The notes beneath the pieces were generated by a model. That model saw only the letters and a program-made list of their open reading frames with translations, was not told the origin of the DNA and did not search any database. From IMG/VR virus record IMGVR_UViG_3300011113_000463, positions 1-39,022 of that record: 39,022 nucleotides of DNA. One strand, written 5' to 3'. Positions within the stretch are counted from its first letter, which is position 1. The number at the start of each line of letters is the position of its first letter. Both the position numbers and the translations under genes were made by a program. Origin of the DNA: a virus. Shown here piece by piece: positions 30,368 through 36,824 of the stretch.

Positions 30368-31219
30368 ATGAAATTAATAGAAGGAATGGTGGAAAACTGC
30401 GGTGAAGGAAATATTAGCTGGTATCCAGAAAGACAGGAGGTTATATATGAAATTTCCCATTTTATTAAACCCAAAAACATTATTGAAGTAGGATTTAATG
30501 CCGGACATTCAGCAAAGTTAATTTGTGATGCTATATGTCAAAAGAAAAATGAAGATGAAGAGTATTTCAAACAACCGGTTGTATTTTTAGTTTTTGATAT
30601 TTGTAAATATGAATGTACATTAACTAATTTCAATGTGATGGCGGAATATTACAAAAAGTGGAACATATTCATGAATATGATTCCGGGAGATTCCAAAGAG
30701 ACAATTCCATTAACTTTGAAAAATTATATTGAAAACTTTGATTTAATTGAAATTGATGGATGTCATTTACAACATTGTGTTGAAGAAGACTTAAAAAATC
30801 TAATTGAACGAGTGGCACCAGAAGGTTACATATATCTAGATGATTATAACTCTACTAAAGACCCAACGCCAGGAGTTGATAATGTAATAAATAATACTAA
30901 CTGGGATAATTTTGAATACAGGTTCATTGATGGATGTTTCTGGGCAAAAAGAAAACCACTTAATATTTTAACTTTAGATGATATTCTTAAACCATTCGAA
31001 CAAGTTGATCATCCATTACATTATGGTGGTGAAAATAATATTTACGAAGCAATTAAAGTTATTGATGCTTGGGATCTTAATTTTTGTCTTGGAAACGCAG
31101 TAAAGTATATTTCTAGAGCCGGAAAGAAAAACCCAGAAAAAGAAATTGAAGACTTGAACAAAGCAATTTGGTATATCCAACACCACGTTGAAAAATTGAA
31201 AAATCAAGATTCAAAATAA
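30368..31219 (+). CDS. class I SAM-methyltransferase fused to DUF3310
   Basis: A 283-residue two-domain protein. Residues 1-205 look like a small-molecule or protein methyltransferase: NIIEVGFNAGHSAKLI (37-52) is motif I, LVFDICKYECT motif II, FDLIEIDGCH motif IV and PEGYIYLDDYN motif V, as in Methyltransf_24 enzymes. Residues 213-280 (VDHPLHYGG, AIKVIDAWDLNFCLGNAVKY, KEIEDLNKAIWYIQHH) are a DUF3310 domain, a phage family linked by name only to nucleotide kinases. The fusion is unusual. Its end overlaps the converging DUF192 gene by 16 bases. Confidence 0.7.
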   Translation: MKLIEGMVENCGEGNISWYPERQEVIYEISHFIKPKNIIEVGFNAGHSAKLICDAICQKKNEDEEYFKQPVVFLVFDICKYECTLTNFNVMAEYYKKWNIFMNMIPGDSKETIPLTLKNYIENFDLIEIDGCHLQHCVEEDLKNLIERVAPEGYIYLDDYNSTKDPTPGVDNVINNTNWDNFEYRFIDGCFWAKRKPLNILTLDDILKPFEQVDHPLHYGGENNIYEAIKVIDAWDLNFCLGNAVKYISRAGKKNPEKEIEDLNKAIWYIQHHVEKLKNQDSK

Positions 31220-31560
31220 ACCGCATCACCAACTTGAATGTCGTATTGATCACAGGTTCCAGAAGGAAGTTCTAAAACTAAATCTGCGTAACCGGTAAAT
31301 CTTGGGCATTTTGATTCATCAGACTCTTTACAAACTTTACATTCTTTATGTATTTTAGAAACCTTGTCGTTTGATATAAAAATAATATCCAGATCAATAA
31401 GACAATTTTTCATCCAAAAAGATTGATCACCCGGTTTTATAAAAAATAACATACCATCAAAACCATTGAATGTTTTCTTCATCATACCATTTGATATGTC
31501 TTTGTCGGTATATACACTTTTAACTTCAAATAAGTTATTATTAATTTTAATTTGGTCCAT
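31204..31560 (-). CDS. DUF192 family protein
   Basis: A 118-residue protein with the DUF192 pattern: NGMMKKTFNGFDGMLFFI, then SFWMKNCLIDLDIIFI, and a C-terminal ADLVLELPSGTC and VGDAVYF. It has an extra cysteine cluster (CKVCKESDESKC) that may bind metal. The cellular family is usually exported, but no signal peptide is present here. Function is unknown. It is divergent from the Nudix gene. Confidence 0.75.
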   Translation of the reverse strand: MDQIKINNNLFEVKSVYTDKDISNGMMKKTFNGFDGMLFFIKPGDQSFWMKNCLIDLDIIFISNDKVSKIHKECKVCKESDESKCPRFTGYADLVLELPSGTCDQYDIQVGDAVYFES

Positions 31561-31566
31561 ATTTAT
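31560..31566 (+). promoter_or_regulatory. TATTTAT motif, candidate phage promoter
   Basis: TATTTAT, within TATTTATAAATA, lies 13 bases before the Nudix ATG at 31580. TATAAATA is also the T4 late promoter core. Confidence 0.35.
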
Positions 31567-31579
31567 AAATACTGTGTTT

Positions 31580-32005
31580 ATGAAAGAATTTAAAAGATCT
31601 TCAGGGGTAATCTATAAAGTTAAAGATGAGGTCTTACTTTGCAAAAGAGCACCAAACAAATCCATGCCAAACATTTGGTCAATACCTTCAGGAAAAATAG
31701 AAGAAAATGAATCACCAAAAGAGGCGGCAATTAGAGAATTTAAAGAAGAAACTGACATTGATTTATCAAACGAATTAGATCTGGTGAGTTTTATAAATAG
31801 ATATAAAAAAGATCAGACAACAAAAAAAGGTCTTATGTATGTTTTTTTATATGAATCTAATAAAAAAATAAATCCAGACTTGGATGTGGCTCAAGACGGG
31901 TTTGAACATACAGAATGTTCATACTTTTCATTAAAAAACTTACCAATTAAAGAAAATAATCAACAATTATCAAAAATAATTGAAAAAATTTTACAAAAAG
32001 ACTAA
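31580..32005 (+). CDS. Nudix hydrolase
   Basis: A 141-residue protein; start at ATG 31580 fits the beginning of the domain (MKEFKRSSGVIYKVKDEVLL). The Nudix box GKIEENESPKEAAIREFKEE is followed by TDI, giving GX5EX7REXXEE with T in place of the last G. Nudix enzymes cut nucleoside diphosphate derivatives such as oxidised nucleotides, ADP-ribose or NAD. The substrate cannot be told. The gene ends at a strong terminator. Confidence 0.85.
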   Translation: MKEFKRSSGVIYKVKDEVLLCKRAPNKSMPNIWSIPSGKIEENESPKEAAIREFKEETDIDLSNELDLVSFINRYKKDQTTKKGLMYVFLYESNKKINPDLDVAQDGFEHTECSYFSLKNLPIKENNQQLSKIIEKILQKD

Positions 32006-32084
32006 ACTTTTTACAAATAACGTGTATTTATTATACACAAAACCTAAATCAACCTTCTTTCTAAAATATTTATGGTTTAGTACT

Positions 32085-32122
32085 AACCCACAAGATTTGT
32101 AATAAAATTCTGTGGGTTTTTT
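32085..32122 (+). terminator. intrinsic terminator after Nudix gene
   Basis: AACCCACA (32085-32092) pairs with TGTGGGTT (32111-32118) around an 18-base loop, followed by TTTT. Confidence 0.75.
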
Positions 32123-32132
32123 ATTTTTAATA

Positions 32133-32139
32133 TATTTAT
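32133..32139 (+). promoter_or_regulatory. TATTTAT motif, candidate phage promoter
   Basis: TATTTAT lies exactly 6 bases before the ATG at 32146, right after a terminator, so this ATG must be served by a promoter close by. Confidence 0.45.
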
Positions 32140-32145
32140 TAGAAT

Positions 32146-33114
32146 ATGAGTCTACATAGTAAAAAAATTATCAACGAGGAAGTCAAAAGAATTAAAACTT
32201 TGATGGGAATTTTATCAGAAGATATTTTTGATTTTTTGAAAGACATTGGTTTTGAAACTGAAGATGAAGGTGAAAAAGAAGATGATAGTGAAGGTAAGAA
32301 TGATAGTAGTGTTATAAAAACAATACAAAAAATGATAGATGATAACGAGTCATTAGAAAGGCAATCAAAACCAATACCATACGATAGTAAAGTTGAAGTT
32401 TTACAAATTGCATTACAATTTCTTGGATTTTCATTACCTAAATGGGGTGTTGATGGAAAATTTGGCCCAGAAACTGAAAAGGCGGTCCAAGATTTCCAGG
32501 AAGATAATTCGATGGAAATAACAGGAATTGTAACCGGAGTTATTTTGAAAAAAATAATGGAAGAATTAATCAAAAAAGATTTTAAAGATGAGGACTTATC
32601 AGATATTGAAAAAGACAAAACAGAAACAATACCTGACGACGGAAGCACCGGAAGTAATATTGTAATAGGTGATTCTCAAACACCATATGTTGCAAATGGA
32701 AGTTCCAAGTTTGATTTAATATCAACAAAAGGATCCGAATCTTCTTTATGGTTAGGAGGTATGGGTTTAAGTTGGTTATTAAAAGCCGTTAAAAAACATC
32801 CTGGTTCTAAAAGTGTTAAAAACATTGCAATTTGTATAGGAACAAATGGTGGGTTTAATTCTAAAGATGACATATCAGGACTAGTATTAGAACTTAAAGA
32901 CAAATTTCCAAATGCCGATTTGTTTGCGATCCAGGGATCATGGGGATGGGGAGGAGTATCAAATGTTAAAGAAGACAAGGTTAGAAAATACTACAAAAGA
33001 TTCCAGGATCAAGGTGTTGAAGTAATAGAACCACCAATTGGTAAAATAGAACCTCACGGAAACAAACCAATTTATAAGACAATCGGAAAAAATCTTGACG
33101 AAAAAATAAAATAA
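32146..33114 (+). CDS. peptidoglycan-binding plus SGNH hydrolase protein, possible virion-carried enzyme
   Basis: A 322-residue protein. The N-terminus MSLHSKKIINEEVKRIKTLM continues GILSED, so INE (9-11) and LSE (23-25) are possible prohead-protease sites. Residues 80-140 are a PG_binding_1 domain (EVLQIALQFLGF, GVDGKFGPETEKAVQDFQ). After an acidic linker comes an SGNH domain with GDS (175-177), GTN (232-234) and a late histidine near 304. SGNH enzymes remove acetyl or other esters; combined with peptidoglycan binding, a cell-wall esterase is likely. The EExxRxKxLM core is shared with the C-terminus of the protein at 15236. It sits alone after a terminator. Confidence 0.65.
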   Translation: MSLHSKKIINEEVKRIKTLMGILSEDIFDFLKDIGFETEDEGEKEDDSEGKNDSSVIKTIQKMIDDNESLERQSKPIPYDSKVEVLQIALQFLGFSLPKWGVDGKFGPETEKAVQDFQEDNSMEITGIVTGVILKKIMEELIKKDFKDEDLSDIEKDKTETIPDDGSTGSNIVIGDSQTPYVANGSSKFDLISTKGSESSLWLGGMGLSWLLKAVKKHPGSKSVKNIAICIGTNGGFNSKDDISGLVLELKDKFPNADLFAIQGSWGWGGVSNVKEDKVRKYYKRFQDQGVEVIEPPIGKIEPHGNKPIYKTIGKNLDEKIK

Positions 33115-33128
33115 TTTTTTGAAAATTA

Positions 33129-33160
33129 TTTGTAATATCCATTTTTTATTTATACTTTTG
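33129..33160 (+). promoter_or_regulatory. Bacteroidetes-type promoter overlapped by a TATTTAT motif
   Basis: TTTG at 33129-33132, a 20-base spacer and TACTTTTG (TAnnTTTG) at 33153-33160, 5 bases before the ATG at 33166. A TATTTAT (33147-33153) overlaps it, so both host-type and phage-type recognition are possible. Confidence 0.6.
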
Positions 33161-33165
33161 TACTT

Positions 33166-33441
33166 ATGAATAAGAACGGATATAATATTAAAATTTCTAA
33201 CGAGAAACAAGGTTTAATACTTAATGAGACTTTTATGGACCCGATCCAGTTTAAATTATTTTTAAAAATGGTTCATGGGTGTGTAGAACTACAAAACAAT
33301 CTTTCTTTTTTTGATGGAGAAACTTTTTTCATTAACATTCCGTATAAAGTATTAAAAAAATGTGTGATTACCACACAGATCAAAGAAATTTCTATGGCCG
33401 AACAAGTAAAAACTAAAATTGAAGCATTAGTAACAAAATAA
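33166..33441 (+). CDS. hypothetical protein (91 aa)
   Basis: Begins MNKNGYNIKISNEKQGLILN, with CVELQNNLSFFDGETFFINI in the middle and a C-terminal helix. Looks like a small alpha/beta protein. It is one base ahead of the lipoprotein gene and shares its promoter, so the two may form an early, host-modifying pair. No family is recognised. Confidence 0.5.
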   Translation: MNKNGYNIKISNEKQGLILNETFMDPIQFKLFLKMVHGCVELQNNLSFFDGETFFINIPYKVLKKCVITTQIKEISMAEQVKTKIEALVTK

Positions 33442-33442
33442 T

Positions 33443-33868
33443 ATGAAAAAAATAGCACTTATTGCTCTTGTGGTTGGTTTATTTGCTTGTCACAAAGAAG
33501 ACATACAACCACCAGTTCACGGAACACCGATCAATAATAACCCAACACCAATCGATAGTTTATATTCGATAGCAGGTGAAACATGGGTCATTACTAAAGT
33601 TTTAAATACAAGTTTCAATGAAGAAACAAGAACCGACACATTAGTTTTTGTAAATTCAGGATATTATACTTTCAATGGTATTCAGTCAACCTATGGGTTT
33701 TACGCAACACCATATTCGTATAAGTTAAACTTGAATAATACACCCTGGGGTAATATTGGAGGAGACATGTATCCATATAATATCACACAAGGTGATTTGA
33801 CTAATTCACTTTTTACCAATACATTTACTAATGAATATGCGGTAAGAATCTGGATGAAACGATTATAG
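33443..33868 (+). CDS. phage-encoded lipoprotein
   Basis: A 141-residue protein with a lipoprotein signal peptide: MKKIALIALVVGLFACHKED, lipobox LFAC and cysteine at 16. A proline/asparagine-rich linker (PVHGTPINNNPTPID) is followed by a beta-rich domain ending VRIWMKRL. Bacteroidetes lipoproteins of this style are placed in the outer membrane. Transcribed from a host-type promoter, it could change the surface to block superinfection, by analogy with known phage lipoproteins; this is inference. Confidence 0.6.
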   Translation: MKKIALIALVVGLFACHKEDIQPPVHGTPINNNPTPIDSLYSIAGETWVITKVLNTSFNEETRTDTLVFVNSGYYTFNGIQSTYGFYATPYSYKLNLNNTPWGNIGGDMYPYNITQGDLTNSLFTNTFTNEYAVRIWMKRL

Positions 33869-33928
33869 TTTCCTTGTTTATAAAAATAAGGTGGTGGAGA
33901 ATGACACGTTCAGTGTCGACCAATTATA
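33869..33928 (+). other. intergenic segment with GACAC/GTGTC hairpin
   Basis: GACAC (33903-33907) pairs with GTGTC (33913-33917) around GTTCA, just before the terminator. Flanking TGGT and ACCA could extend it with an internal bulge. No known riboswitch or RNA family is recognised. Confidence 0.35.
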
Positions 33929-33955
33929 AGGGGGACTTTTAGTCCCTCTTTAATT
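33929..33955. terminator. terminator hairpin between converging lipoprotein and sigma-fusion genes
   Basis: AGGGGGACT (33929-33937) pairs with AGTCCCTCT (33941-33949, one G-U) around TTT. On the plus strand TTTAATTTTT follows. The minus-strand stop codon (33939-33941) of the sigma fusion falls in the loop. Confidence 0.75.
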
Positions 33956-34955
33956 TTTCCAAATAGTTTTTGATTTTTGCTTTTGCCTTAAACAAGTTTG
34001 ATTTTGAAGTTCCTTCTGATGTGCCAAGTTTGTTTGCAATTTCCTGATGACTCATATCGTCAAAATAATACATTCTAAATGTGTCCTGATATGCCGGTGA
34101 TAAAGTTGACATTGCATCTTGAATATCCTTTTCAGAATATCTTCCCATAAATAAATCATCATATTCTTCTTCTCCAGTATCAAGTCTTCCAAAATCATAC
34201 GAAGACCCTCTTGGTCTAATCTTTTCTTTTCTTAATTCATCCAAAATGTTGTTTCTAACAATAGTTGAGATCCAACCCGCCAAACTTTCGCCTCGATACA
34301 TATCTCTTTTCTGATACGCTTTCATAAATCCATTTTGACAAAAGTCTTGTGCTCTTTCTCTATCATTATTTGCATACTTCATACAAATAGATCTAAAAAC
34401 CTTTGGATATAATTCTGTGTATGCCGATGAAAAATCAAAATTTTCTTTAAGTCTTCTTTTTTTATTGGTTTCTGTTATTGATTTAACACCAGATTCTACT
34501 TTAAATTTCAAAATCAAAGATCTCATGGCTGATGCAAAATTTTTGACTATCGGAATTTTAGATAAAATTAGTTTATCAACAAGATCTAACGCTTTACCAA
34601 CCCATTTACCAGCAAACCTAAATAAAACGCCAAGAACTTTCATATTCGAAATACCAGCAATAATTTTACCACCAATCATCAAAGGTTTTGTGATTAAATC
34701 AGTTCCAGGAATTGCGGAAATCAAACTTAAAAGTGCAAAAACTTTTTTACCTTGTGAAAAAAATGAAATTGCATTCGCTATATCGGCAATACCCGTAGGG
34801 TCAAAAATACCTACAATTCCAAGAAGAGCATTAAACCAACTTTCTGTTAAAGGTTCTAATTTTTTTCCTGCATAACTTTCAATAATCATATTCATACCTT
34901 CAGTATTTAATGACATCAAAGTTTTGTATTGAGATTCAGAAATTACAATTTTCAT
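33939..34955 (-). CDS. ECF-type sigma factor fused to targeting peptide and hydrophobic domain
   Basis: A 338-residue protein in three parts. (1) MKIVISESQYKTLMSLNTEG: ISE at 5-7, also found in the adjacent HExxH gene. (2) Residues 40-150 are hydrophobic and glycine-rich: LLGIVGIFDPTGIADIANAI, FALLSLISAIPGTDLITKPL, similar in texture to the pre-toxin channel-like segments of polymorphic toxins. (3) Residues 175-335 are an ECF sigma factor: region 2 (YTELYPKVFRSICMKYANND, FCQNGFMKAYQK, WISTIVRNNILDELRKEK) and region 4 (LSPAYQDTFRMYYFDDMSHQ, EIANKLGTSEGTSKSNLFKA). Sites ITE (160-162) and LKE (169-171) sit just before the sigma part. Interpretation as a packaged, cleaved sigma factor is inference. 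Confidence 0.75.
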   Translation of the reverse strand: MKIVISESQYKTLMSLNTEGMNMIIESYAGKKLEPLTESWFNALLGIVGIFDPTGIADIANAISFFSQGKKVFALLSLISAIPGTDLITKPLMIGGKIIAGISNMKVLGVLFRFAGKWVGKALDLVDKLILSKIPIVKNFASAMRSLILKFKVESGVKSITETNKKRRLKENFDFSSAYTELYPKVFRSICMKYANNDRERAQDFCQNGFMKAYQKRDMYRGESLAGWISTIVRNNILDELRKEKIRPRGSSYDFGRLDTGEEEYDDLFMGRYSEKDIQDAMSTLSPAYQDTFRMYYFDDMSHQEIANKLGTSEGTSKSNLFKAKAKIKNYLEKLKRD

Positions 34956-34970
34956 ATATTTTATATTTTA

Positions 34971-34977
34971 ATAAATA
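34971..34977 (-). promoter_or_regulatory. TATTTAT motif on the minus strand, candidate phage promoter
   Basis: TATTTAT on the minus strand, 15 bases before the ATG at 34955. Paired with an opposite-strand copy at 35028-35034 in the same 85-base divergent gap. Confidence 0.4.
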
Positions 34978-35027
34978 TTATGATATGTTGATTTATACTA
35001 TGTTTTTTCTAAATTGAAAGTAAAAGA

Positions 35028-35034
35028 TATTTAT
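35028..35034 (+). promoter_or_regulatory. TATTTAT motif, candidate phage promoter
   Basis: TATTTAT lies exactly 6 bases before the ATG at 35041, in the divergent gap with the sigma-fusion gene. Confidence 0.45.
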
Positions 35035-35040
35035 TCTTAT

Positions 35041-36291
35041 ATGAAAATTATTATAACCGAGTCACAAGCACAATTACTCAAAGAAGCACTTGGAGTTCCA
35101 AACGACATTTTGGAAGGTGCTGAAAAACTATATCAAACAATTATTGATCACATAAGAACTATAGATCATAAAAGTAATGAATATAATTTTGATGGTAATT
35201 TGGATATTGAATTTGGTGGTAAAAAAAAGGTTCACGTAGATAACTATGAACTCACAATTAATACTGAAGAAATTGATGATTACGAAGGATCTGCGGATGT
35301 CATGTCTATGGGAGTTCAAACTTCGTTTATGTTTGATAGAAACATTCTTATGCAAAGAAGAGAAATTACAAGTGAATTAATCTTACATGTGACATTTGTT
35401 GTAGGACCAAACTGGGAACCTAAAGAGTTGATTGAAAAAATGGAATCAGATAAAGTTTATCAAACCGCATCTTTGGCTCACGAATTAAAACACAAGTATG
35501 ATAAACAAGTTAAAGAAATTGATTTAGTTGGTCCGTCAGCAGAATATCAAGCAACTCAACAAGTTAGTAAATTTGGTATTCCGGCAATTGATCATAAATT
35601 TTATAGATATGCTTATTTTATATCTATGAGTGAAAATTTGGTAAGAACAACTGAAGTTGCGTCTCAAATGAAATCTTTGGGCGTTACAAAAAAAGGATTT
35701 GAGGAGTTTATAAAAAACGAAAGAGTTTATAAAGAATTATTACAAATTAAAAACTATACATTTGAAAAATTCATTTCAGAAATAAAAGAAAGAATGGAAA
35801 GGGTGGACGCACTTTTGGATCATGTTGGTATTGATTATTCAGATATGACCGATGATGAAAAAATTGAAACGGTGTTAGAGATTGTATATCAAGATAGTGT
35901 GAATCATAAAATGAATATTTTTATGCAAATGACATCAGAAAATTCTGACATGTTAATTGATATGGCAAGTGCATTTGGTGCTATACCACCAATTTTAAAA
36001 ACAAAAGCAAAACAACTAGAAAAAACTAATGAGGTAAGACAAAAGTTTTTAAATTACGCAATTAAATATATAAACAACCCAGTTAAGTTTTTTGAAGATG
36101 AGATTGAAAATTTTAGTTATCTGGCAAACAAATTCTTAAAAAGAGTTATAAAACTTTACGCAATGGCTAAAGACGATGAAACACAAATAAACGAATCGAT
36201 TCAAAACTGGGACTTACATCAAAAATTAATGGAAAAAAAATATGGTAAAAGAAAAATTTCAACAACTTATAACTTTAAAAAAATTAAATAA
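35041..36291 (+). CDS. HExxH putative metalloprotease with head-targeting-like N-terminus
   Basis: The start at 35041 is chosen because it gives MKIIITESQAQLLKEALG, almost the same as the beginning of the sigma fusion (MKIVISESQYKTL). ITE is at 5-7. The motif AHELKH (146-151) is a HExxH zinc-binding site in a helix; a later glutamate (TTEVASQM) could be the third ligand. The C-terminal half is helical and acidic. Proteins of this kind may be zinc peptidases delivered with the DNA; no substrate is known. The 3' end overlaps the RlpA-like gene by 50 bases. Confidence 0.55.
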   Translation: MKIIITESQAQLLKEALGVPNDILEGAEKLYQTIIDHIRTIDHKSNEYNFDGNLDIEFGGKKKVHVDNYELTINTEEIDDYEGSADVMSMGVQTSFMFDRNILMQRREITSELILHVTFVVGPNWEPKELIEKMESDKVYQTASLAHELKHKYDKQVKEIDLVGPSAEYQATQQVSKFGIPAIDHKFYRYAYFISMSENLVRTTEVASQMKSLGVTKKGFEEFIKNERVYKELLQIKNYTFEKFISEIKERMERVDALLDHVGIDYSDMTDDEKIETVLEIVYQDSVNHKMNIFMQMTSENSDMLIDMASAFGAIPPILKTKAKQLEKTNEVRQKFLNYAIKYINNPVKFFEDEIENFSYLANKFLKRVIKLYAMAKDDETQINESIQNWDLHQKLMEKKYGKRKISTTYNFKKIK

Positions 36292-36664
36292 AACATTATT
36301 AATAATTCTTTCAACATTTTTATTGTCATTTATAAATTCTGATATACAAGAATACAAAGGTAAAGCAACTTATTACGGACAACATTGGACCGGAAGATTA
36401 ACAGCATCCGGTGAAAGATTCTACGCCGATAGTCTTACCGCAGCTCACAAAAATTTTAAATTCGGAACAATTCTAAAAGTTATAAACTTACAAAACGATT
36501 CTGTTTGTTTTGTTAAGGTAAATGACAGACTACCAAAGTCATCATCATTCATTATTGACTTAAGTTATGGAACCGCAAAACAACTTAATTTTATTAAAAG
36601 AGGTGTTATTCAAGTGGTACTTACACCTGTGGATACTGTAGATATAATCAAAGTCAAAAAATAA
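36242..36664 (+). CDS. RlpA-like double-psi beta-barrel protein
   Basis: A 140-residue protein. An N-terminal hydrophobic segment (LLIILSTFLLSFINS, about 19-33) acts as anchor or signal. Then GKATYYGQHWTGRLTASGER, LTAAHKNFKFGT and VKVNDRLP, the RlpA signature. E58, H69 and D95 match residues known to matter in the lytic transglycosylase RlpA. It should cut peptidoglycan glycan strands, perhaps those lacking stem peptides after the amidase has acted. Starts 50 bases inside the HExxH gene in another frame, implying co-expression. Confidence 0.75.
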   Translation: MVKEKFQQLITLKKLNKTLLIILSTFLLSFINSDIQEYKGKATYYGQHWTGRLTASGERFYADSLTAAHKNFKFGTILKVINLQNDSVCFVKVNDRLPKSSSFIIDLSYGTAKQLNFIKRGVIQVVLTPVDTVDIIKVKK

Positions 36665-36824
36665 TCGATAGATTGTATACTATGCTCAATCGGAAGTATT
36701 TAATATTTCTTTATTTAGCGTTTGTTTGTATTTATTAGTGAACTCGACCGGCCCATGGTAGATGGGGGTTTCCAATAGGATTCTTCAAGTGAGCGTTAAA
36801 TTTATTTAAACAAGTTTATACGCA
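36665..36824 (+). other. non-coding leader before the adhesin gene
   Basis: 160 bases without a gene. It contains a GATTG/CAATC hairpin (about 36671-36691), a TATTTAT motif at 36729-36735 and, after it, ACC-gg-CCCAT / ATGGG-g-GGT, a hairpin in the likely 5' leader (about 36747-36770), and TAAAC/GTTTA near the ATG. If TATTTAT is a promoter, the mRNA has a structured leader of about 85 bases, unlike the other TATTTAT genes. Confidence 0.4.

Noticed and set aside
31466-31579. Longer N-terminus for the Nudix protein
   Set aside because: Would overlap the divergent DUF192 gene; the domain starts at 31580.
32139-32648. 169-codon minus-strand frame opposite the SGNH gene
   Set aside because: Serine/isoleucine-rich shadow of an acidic plus-strand gene with clear domains.
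34417-34875. 152-codon plus-strand frame opposite the sigma fusion
   Set aside because: Shadow of the hydrophobic domain on the minus strand; the sigma fusion has recognisable domains in order.
36736-36800. Third tRNA-like or riboswitch-like fold before the adhesin gene
   Set aside because: Only two short hairpins can be supported; no acceptor stem and no known riboswitch core.
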